DNA of 8,836 nucleotides from Alphaproteobacteria bacterium UBA2723 (GTDB lineage Bacteria > Pseudomonadota > Alphaproteobacteria > RF32 > CAG-239). A model generated the notes under the pieces. The model ran no database searches. It was not told where the DNA came from and was given only the letters and a program-made list of their open reading frames with translations. Of the stretch, positions 6,361-8,836 are shown in pieces. The DNA lies in the NCBI GenBank assembly GCA_002353835.1, contig DEKL01000132.1, positions 12,509 to 21,344 of the forward strand. The letters run 5' to 3'. The translations under genes and the position numbers were made by a program. The first letter of the stretch is position 1. Every line of letters begins with the position of its first letter.

Positions 6361-8142
6361 TTACTTAAGCTGAGTTTTGTATAATGAGGCATATATACCG
6401 TTTTCTTTGTTTATCAACTCCTCATGCGAACCTGTTTCAACAATTTCGCCATAGTTGACGACAATGATTTTATCAGCATTACGAACAGTTGATAGACGGT
6501 GAGCAATAATCAACACCGTTCTATCTGCCATCAGGTTTTCTATGGCCTGCTGAACAATGGCTTCTGACTTATTATCAAGAGCGGAGGTAGCTTCGTCCAA
6601 AATAACTATCGGAGCATTTTTGAGAAATGCACGGGCAATGGCAATACGCTGTTTTTGTCCGCCGGAAAGAAGAACGCCTCTCTCACCGATTTGAGTATCT
6701 AAACCTTGGTCTAATGTTCCTATAAATTCTTCCAGACAGGCGCTCTTAATTGCCTTGTTAAGCTCTTCTTCCGTAGCATCTTCTTTGCCTAACAAAATGT
6801 TGTCACGAATTGTACCACCGAAGAGGAAGTTATCTTGGAACACAATAGCAATTTTTTCACGTAATGAATCTATATCAAGTTCTCTGATATCAACTCCGTC
6901 TATCATAATATTACCGGACTTAATATCATAGAAACGTGGTAAAAGATTAACTAATGTAGATTTACCGCCACCGGAGTTACCGACAAAGGCAATGGTTTCA
7001 CCAATTTTAATTTTTAAGTTAATATTTTTCAATACCGGCTTGTTCTTGATATATTCAAAGCAAACGTTTTTGTACTCAATGCAATCTTTCGGTGTTTCTA
7101 AAATTTTCGGATTTTCGCAATTTATAATATCAGGAACGGCTTCCAATAAACCGAACACACGTTCCATCGCCATAATAGACATTTGTACGTTGGTAAAATT
7201 GCTACCGATACTTTTTATCGGGTTATAAAGCATAATCAGTGCCGCAATGAAAGAAACGAAGTTACCGGAAGTAATCTTGTGATTAATAATCAAATATGAG
7301 CCATACCAAATAACAAACGCTATACCTAAGGACACAATAAAGTGCATCAAAGGAGATAACATTCCTACACGTTGTACCCTTTTGATACCCAGATTAAAGA
7401 CACTGTCTAATGTTGTTTTAAAGCGCTTATCTTGATAATCATATAAGTTATATGATGCAATAATTCTGTTCCCATTATAGGTCTCGTTAAAATGGGTCAT
7501 CATCGTAGATCTTGAAAAAACGTCCTTTTTAATGATACTCTTTAACCGTTTCCGAATTTGCGTTAATGGCAATAATGCGCCAAATAAAATTACTGTGGCA
7601 ATAATAGCTAATTGCCAAGAGTTATAAAATAAAACTCCAACCAGTGATACAGATGAGAAGAAACGTGTGGTAAATAATTTGAGATTTTTCAGTAAACCGT
7701 TACAGGCGACATCAACGTCATCATTAAAGCGGAGCATAACTTCACCAGATGTTTTCTTATCAAAAAAAGCGGCATTGTAATGCATCAACTTAAAAAACAG
7801 CTTTTTCTTAACATCCATAGCTATTTTTTGACCAACCCATGTATTCAGATAGGTTACGACGTAAGTTAAAAGGCTCTGCACCAGACTAAAAATGATAATA
7901 ACAACAGGAATAAACATGGCGTAACTGCCCATGGCTTGCTTTTCTACCATAACAACATCCATATATGGCTTTAATGCCCAAGCAATAACCGCATCCATAG
8001 AACCAATCGGAATAGTAATTAAAACAGCTAATAATGCACGAACCCAGTATGGCTTAACATAAGGCAACATTTTTTCGTAGTTCACAACCATATTGGTATT
8101 TAAAATCTTCGCTTTGAGTTTTTGAAACATCAGTCTTCCCAT
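6361..8142 (-). CDS. msbA: MsbA-like lipid A/lipid ABC exporter (fused permease and ATPase)
   Basis: This is a half-transporter that would work as a homodimer in the inner membrane, flipping lipid A-core to the periplasmic leaflet. With the start at 8142 it has 593 residues, close to E. coli MsbA (582). The N-terminal membrane domain (about 30-325) holds hydrophobic segments near 35-57, 74-98, 160-175, 177-195, 262-285 and 291-306. The nucleotide-binding domain has Walker A GNSGGGKST (388-396), Q-loop Gln436, signature LSGGQ (492-496), Walker B IVILDE (512-517), D-loop SALD (520-523) and switch His548, all intact. The start is uncertain: no ribosome binding site precedes the ATG at 8142, whereas the in-frame ATG at 8130 (MFQKLK...) has GGGAAG four bases before it, giving 589 residues. 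Related exporters carry other lipids or peptides, so the lipid A role is inference from length, layout and the Gram-negative context. It begins a two-gene unit with the tautomerase-family gene. Confidence 0.85.
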   Translation of the reverse strand: MGRLMFQKLKAKILNTNMVVNYEKMLPYVKPYWVRALLAVLITIPIGSMDAVIAWALKPYMDVVMVEKQAMGSYAMFIPVVIIIFSLVQSLLTYVVTYLNTWVGQKIAMDVKKKLFFKLMHYNAAFFDKKTSGEVMLRFNDDVDVACNGLLKNLKLFTTRFFSSVSLVGVLFYNSWQLAIIATVILFGALLPLTQIRKRLKSIIKKDVFSRSTMMTHFNETYNGNRIIASYNLYDYQDKRFKTTLDSVFNLGIKRVQRVGMLSPLMHFIVSLGIAFVIWYGSYLIINHKITSGNFVSFIAALIMLYNPIKSIGSNFTNVQMSIMAMERVFGLLEAVPDIINCENPKILETPKDCIEYKNVCFEYIKNKPVLKNINLKIKIGETIAFVGNSGGGKSTLVNLLPRFYDIKSGNIMIDGVDIRELDIDSLREKIAIVFQDNFLFGGTIRDNILLGKEDATEEELNKAIKSACLEEFIGTLDQGLDTQIGERGVLLSGGQKQRIAIARAFLKNAPIVILDEATSALDNKSEAIVQQAIENLMADRTVLIIAHRLSTVRNADKIIVVNYGEIVETGSHEELINKENGIYASLYKTQLK

Positions 8143-8147
8143 AGTAT

Positions 8148-8157
8148 ATTACGTAAT
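8148..8157. repeat. 10-bp perfect palindrome just before the msbA start
   Basis: ATTACGTAAT reads the same on both strands and lies 6-15 bases upstream of the ATG at 8142, where a ribosome binding site would be expected. It could be an operator half-pair, but palindromes of this size occur by chance in AT-rich DNA. Confidence 0.25.
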
Positions 8158-8178
8158 GTCTTTCTCAATAACAGAGAT

Positions 8179-8207
8179 TTTATGAGATGTAAATAGAAAA
8201 AATGCAA
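8179..8207 (-). promoter_or_regulatory. Weak promoter candidate for the msbA-like gene
   Basis: On the minus strand, TTGCAT (8202-8207) and CATAAA (8179-8184) are 17 bases apart, giving a leader of 30-40 bases. The -10 matches only four of six positions. The case rests mainly on position: the terminator at 8221-8247 ends the upstream transcript, so a promoter is needed in this gap. Confidence 0.25.
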
Positions 8208-8213
8208 TAATGA

Positions 8214-8247
8214 CATAATAAAAGCCGCCCATATTTTAAGCGACTTT
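8214..8247 (-). terminator. Rho-independent terminator of the cold-shock gene
   Basis: Read on the minus strand, AAAGTCGC (8240-8247) pairs with GCGGCTTT (8221-8228) through eight base pairs including one G-T wobble, with an 11-base loop, and is followed by TTTTATTAT. It starts 26 bases after the cold-shock stop codon and isolates that gene from msbA. Confidence 0.7.
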
Positions 8248-8272
8248 CAATTTGAAACAACATTCATTCAGT

Positions 8273-8476
8273 TTATAAAATTTCTATTTCTCCGGCAGCC
8301 GTACGACCACGATCATCATATATTTCATAGCTGACACGTTGTCCTTCATACAGTTTTCTTAAACCTTTTTCTTCAAGCTTGGTAATGTGAACAAAGACAT
8401 CTTTGCCACCATTTTCCGGTTGGATAAACCCGTAGCCTTTGCGGGAATTAAACCATTTCACAGTTCCTGTTGTCAT
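8273..8476 (-). CDS. Cold-shock domain protein (CspA family)
   Basis: The 67-residue protein is a single cold-shock domain, a five-stranded OB-fold barrel that binds single-stranded RNA and DNA and keeps mRNA unfolded. The typical start MTTGTVKWFN is followed by RNP1 (KGYGFI, 13-18) and RNP2 (VFVHI, 27-31), with the aromatic surface residues Trp8, Phe9, Tyr15, Phe17, Phe28 and His30 all present. The start was set at 8476 because AAAGGAG (8482-8488) lies five bases before it and because CspA proteins begin at this point; an upstream in-frame ATG at 8512 would add 12 residues and lacks such a site. The gene stands alone between two terminator-like hairpins, with an upstream region that contains a promoter candidate and an inverted repeat. 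Whether it is cold-induced cannot be told from sequence. Confidence 0.96.
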   Translation of the reverse strand: MTTGTVKWFNSRKGYGFIQPENGGKDVFVHITKLEEKGLRKLYEGQRVSYEIYDDRGRTAAGEIEIL

Positions 8477-8481
8477 TTTGT

Positions 8482-8488
8482 CTCCTTT
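8482..8488 (-). promoter_or_regulatory. Ribosome binding site of the cold-shock gene
   Basis: On the minus strand, AAAGGAG lies five bases before the ATG at 8476 and decides this start over the in-frame ATG at 8512. Confidence 0.8.
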
Positions 8489-8511
8489 AGTTATGAGTTT
8501 CACAATTTTCA

Positions 8512-8540
8512 AACCGCTGTTATCGGCTTCACAGTCGGTT
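8512..8540 (-). repeat. Bulged inverted repeat upstream of the cold-shock gene
   Basis: AACCG-CTGT (8512-8520) and ACAG-t-CGGTT (8531-8540) form a nine-pair stem with one bulged base and a ten-base loop. It lies 36 bases upstream of the cold-shock ATG. Depending on the true transcription start it is either a 5' leader hairpin or a DNA operator site overlapping the promoter. Confidence 0.45.
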
Positions 8541-8568
8541 ATATTAACACTTTTAAGGAAACTATCAA
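8538..8568 (-). promoter_or_regulatory. Promoter candidate for the cold-shock gene
   Basis: On the minus strand a TTGATA (8563-8568, five of six matches to the -35 consensus) precedes TAATAT (8541-8546, spacer 16) or TATAAC (8538-8543, spacer 19). Either gives a transcription start near 8532 and a leader of about 55 bases. The spacing is not ideal for the better -10, so the exact element is uncertain. Confidence 0.35.
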
Positions 8569-8595
8569 TAAAACGGACACACCTACCGGTTGTGT
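8567..8595 (-). terminator. Terminator candidate at the end of the right-edge gene
   Basis: On the minus strand ACAC-a-ACC (8588-8595) pairs with GGTGTGT (8577-8583) around a GGTA loop: seven pairs with one bulge. After CCG comes TTTTATT (8567-8573). The hairpin overlaps the stop codon of the right-edge gene. The three-base gap before the T-run weakens the call. Confidence 0.4.
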
Positions 8596-8836
8596 TTTGG
8601 TAAATTATTTTGAATTTGTTGTTTAATGTATTCGCGAAACTCGGGTTTTAAGGCTTTGTCGTCAGCCTTACTCTTTAAAATTTCTAAAATTTCTTTATGA
8701 TATTTGGATTTATTGGCGGCAATTTGAACCAAATAATACACACTTGCTTCAAAAAGTTGTTTTTCGTCACTTTCCAAACCGGCAAGCATTGTCAGATACG
8801 GGGGAGAGAATTTCTTTTTTACTTCACCATGTATCA
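8583..8836 (-). CDS. Partial hypothetical protein, C-terminal part only
   Basis: The reading frame is open from its TAG stop (8583-8585) to the right edge of the window, giving at least 83 residues. An internal ATG at 8789 has no purine-rich site before it (the upstream bases are TCTGACA), so the true start is most likely beyond the window. The visible part is rich in charged and helix-forming residues: KLFE-like segments, a stretch LFEASVYYLVQIAANKS, then EILEILKSKADDKALKPEFREYI split by short turns, ending in a basic tail (NLPKHNR). It looks like a small alpha-helical domain with no membrane segment or catalytic motif. I do not recognise the family. It lies 106 bases upstream of the cold-shock gene on the same strand, probably separated by the terminator candidate that overlaps its stop. 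Confidence 0.6.
   Translation of the reverse strand, partial: IHGEVKKKFSPPYLTMLAGLESDEKQLFEASVYYLVQIAANKSKYHKEILEILKSKADDKALKPEFREYIKQQIQNNLPKHNR

Noticed and set aside
8387..8626. Plus-strand open frame of 79 codons over the cold-shock gene
   Set aside because: It is the reverse of the conserved cold-shock coding sequence and its leader, and shows no recognisable protein features.
1..8836. New defence, mobile or secretion system
   Set aside because: All complete genes except the duplicated membrane protein match core housekeeping or common families, and no integrase, transposase, repeat array, toxin-antitoxin pair or nuclease motif was found.

Overview
The window looks like chromosomal housekeeping DNA from an AT-rich Gram-negative bacterium, most likely an alphaproteobacterium. 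Three things point there: a YfgM-like protein, BamB and Der in the order known from proteobacterial chromosomes; an MsbA-type lipid A exporter and an outer-membrane lipoprotein, which require an outer membrane; and an NKxE instead of NKxD motif in the first GTPase domain of Der, which I recall from alphaproteobacterial Der proteins. Low GC and a MIF-family protein would fit a host-associated lineage, but that is inference. No species is claimed.

Layout. At the left edge (1-133, minus) is the 5' end of a gene with a CGGC cysteine cluster, possibly an RNA methyltransferase of the TrmA/RlmD type. It diverges from a plus-strand series: a four-TM protein with two matching halves (277-1425), a YfgM-like anchored TPR protein (1503-2243), the BamB lipoprotein (2283-3611), a long flavin-dependent thymidylate synthase ThyX (3623-4555) and the GTPase Der (4642-6003). 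Der has its own good promoter candidate. The last codons of der lie 3 bases from the end of a minus-strand set. Read in its own direction, that set is an unidentified partial gene at the right edge (8583-8836), a cold-shock protein (8273-8476) with its own terminator, an MsbA-like ABC exporter (6361-8142), and a MIF/tautomerase-family gene 12 bases behind it (6007-6348).

How the genes fit together. YfgM-like protein and BamB act in envelope protein traffic and outer-membrane assembly, MsbA moves lipid A to the outer leaflet of the inner membrane, and Der matures the 50S ribosomal subunit. ThyX is an unrelated metabolic gene (dTMP synthesis) placed between bamB and der with tight spacing to bamB.

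I see no tRNA, rRNA, CRISPR array, insertion sequence or phage gene, and no gene-free stretch over 300 bases (the longest is about 143 bases, 134-276). I do not see a clearly new multi-gene defence or mobile system. The items most worth a second look are the MIF-like gene behind msbA, the large insertion in ThyX, and the duplicated membrane protein.
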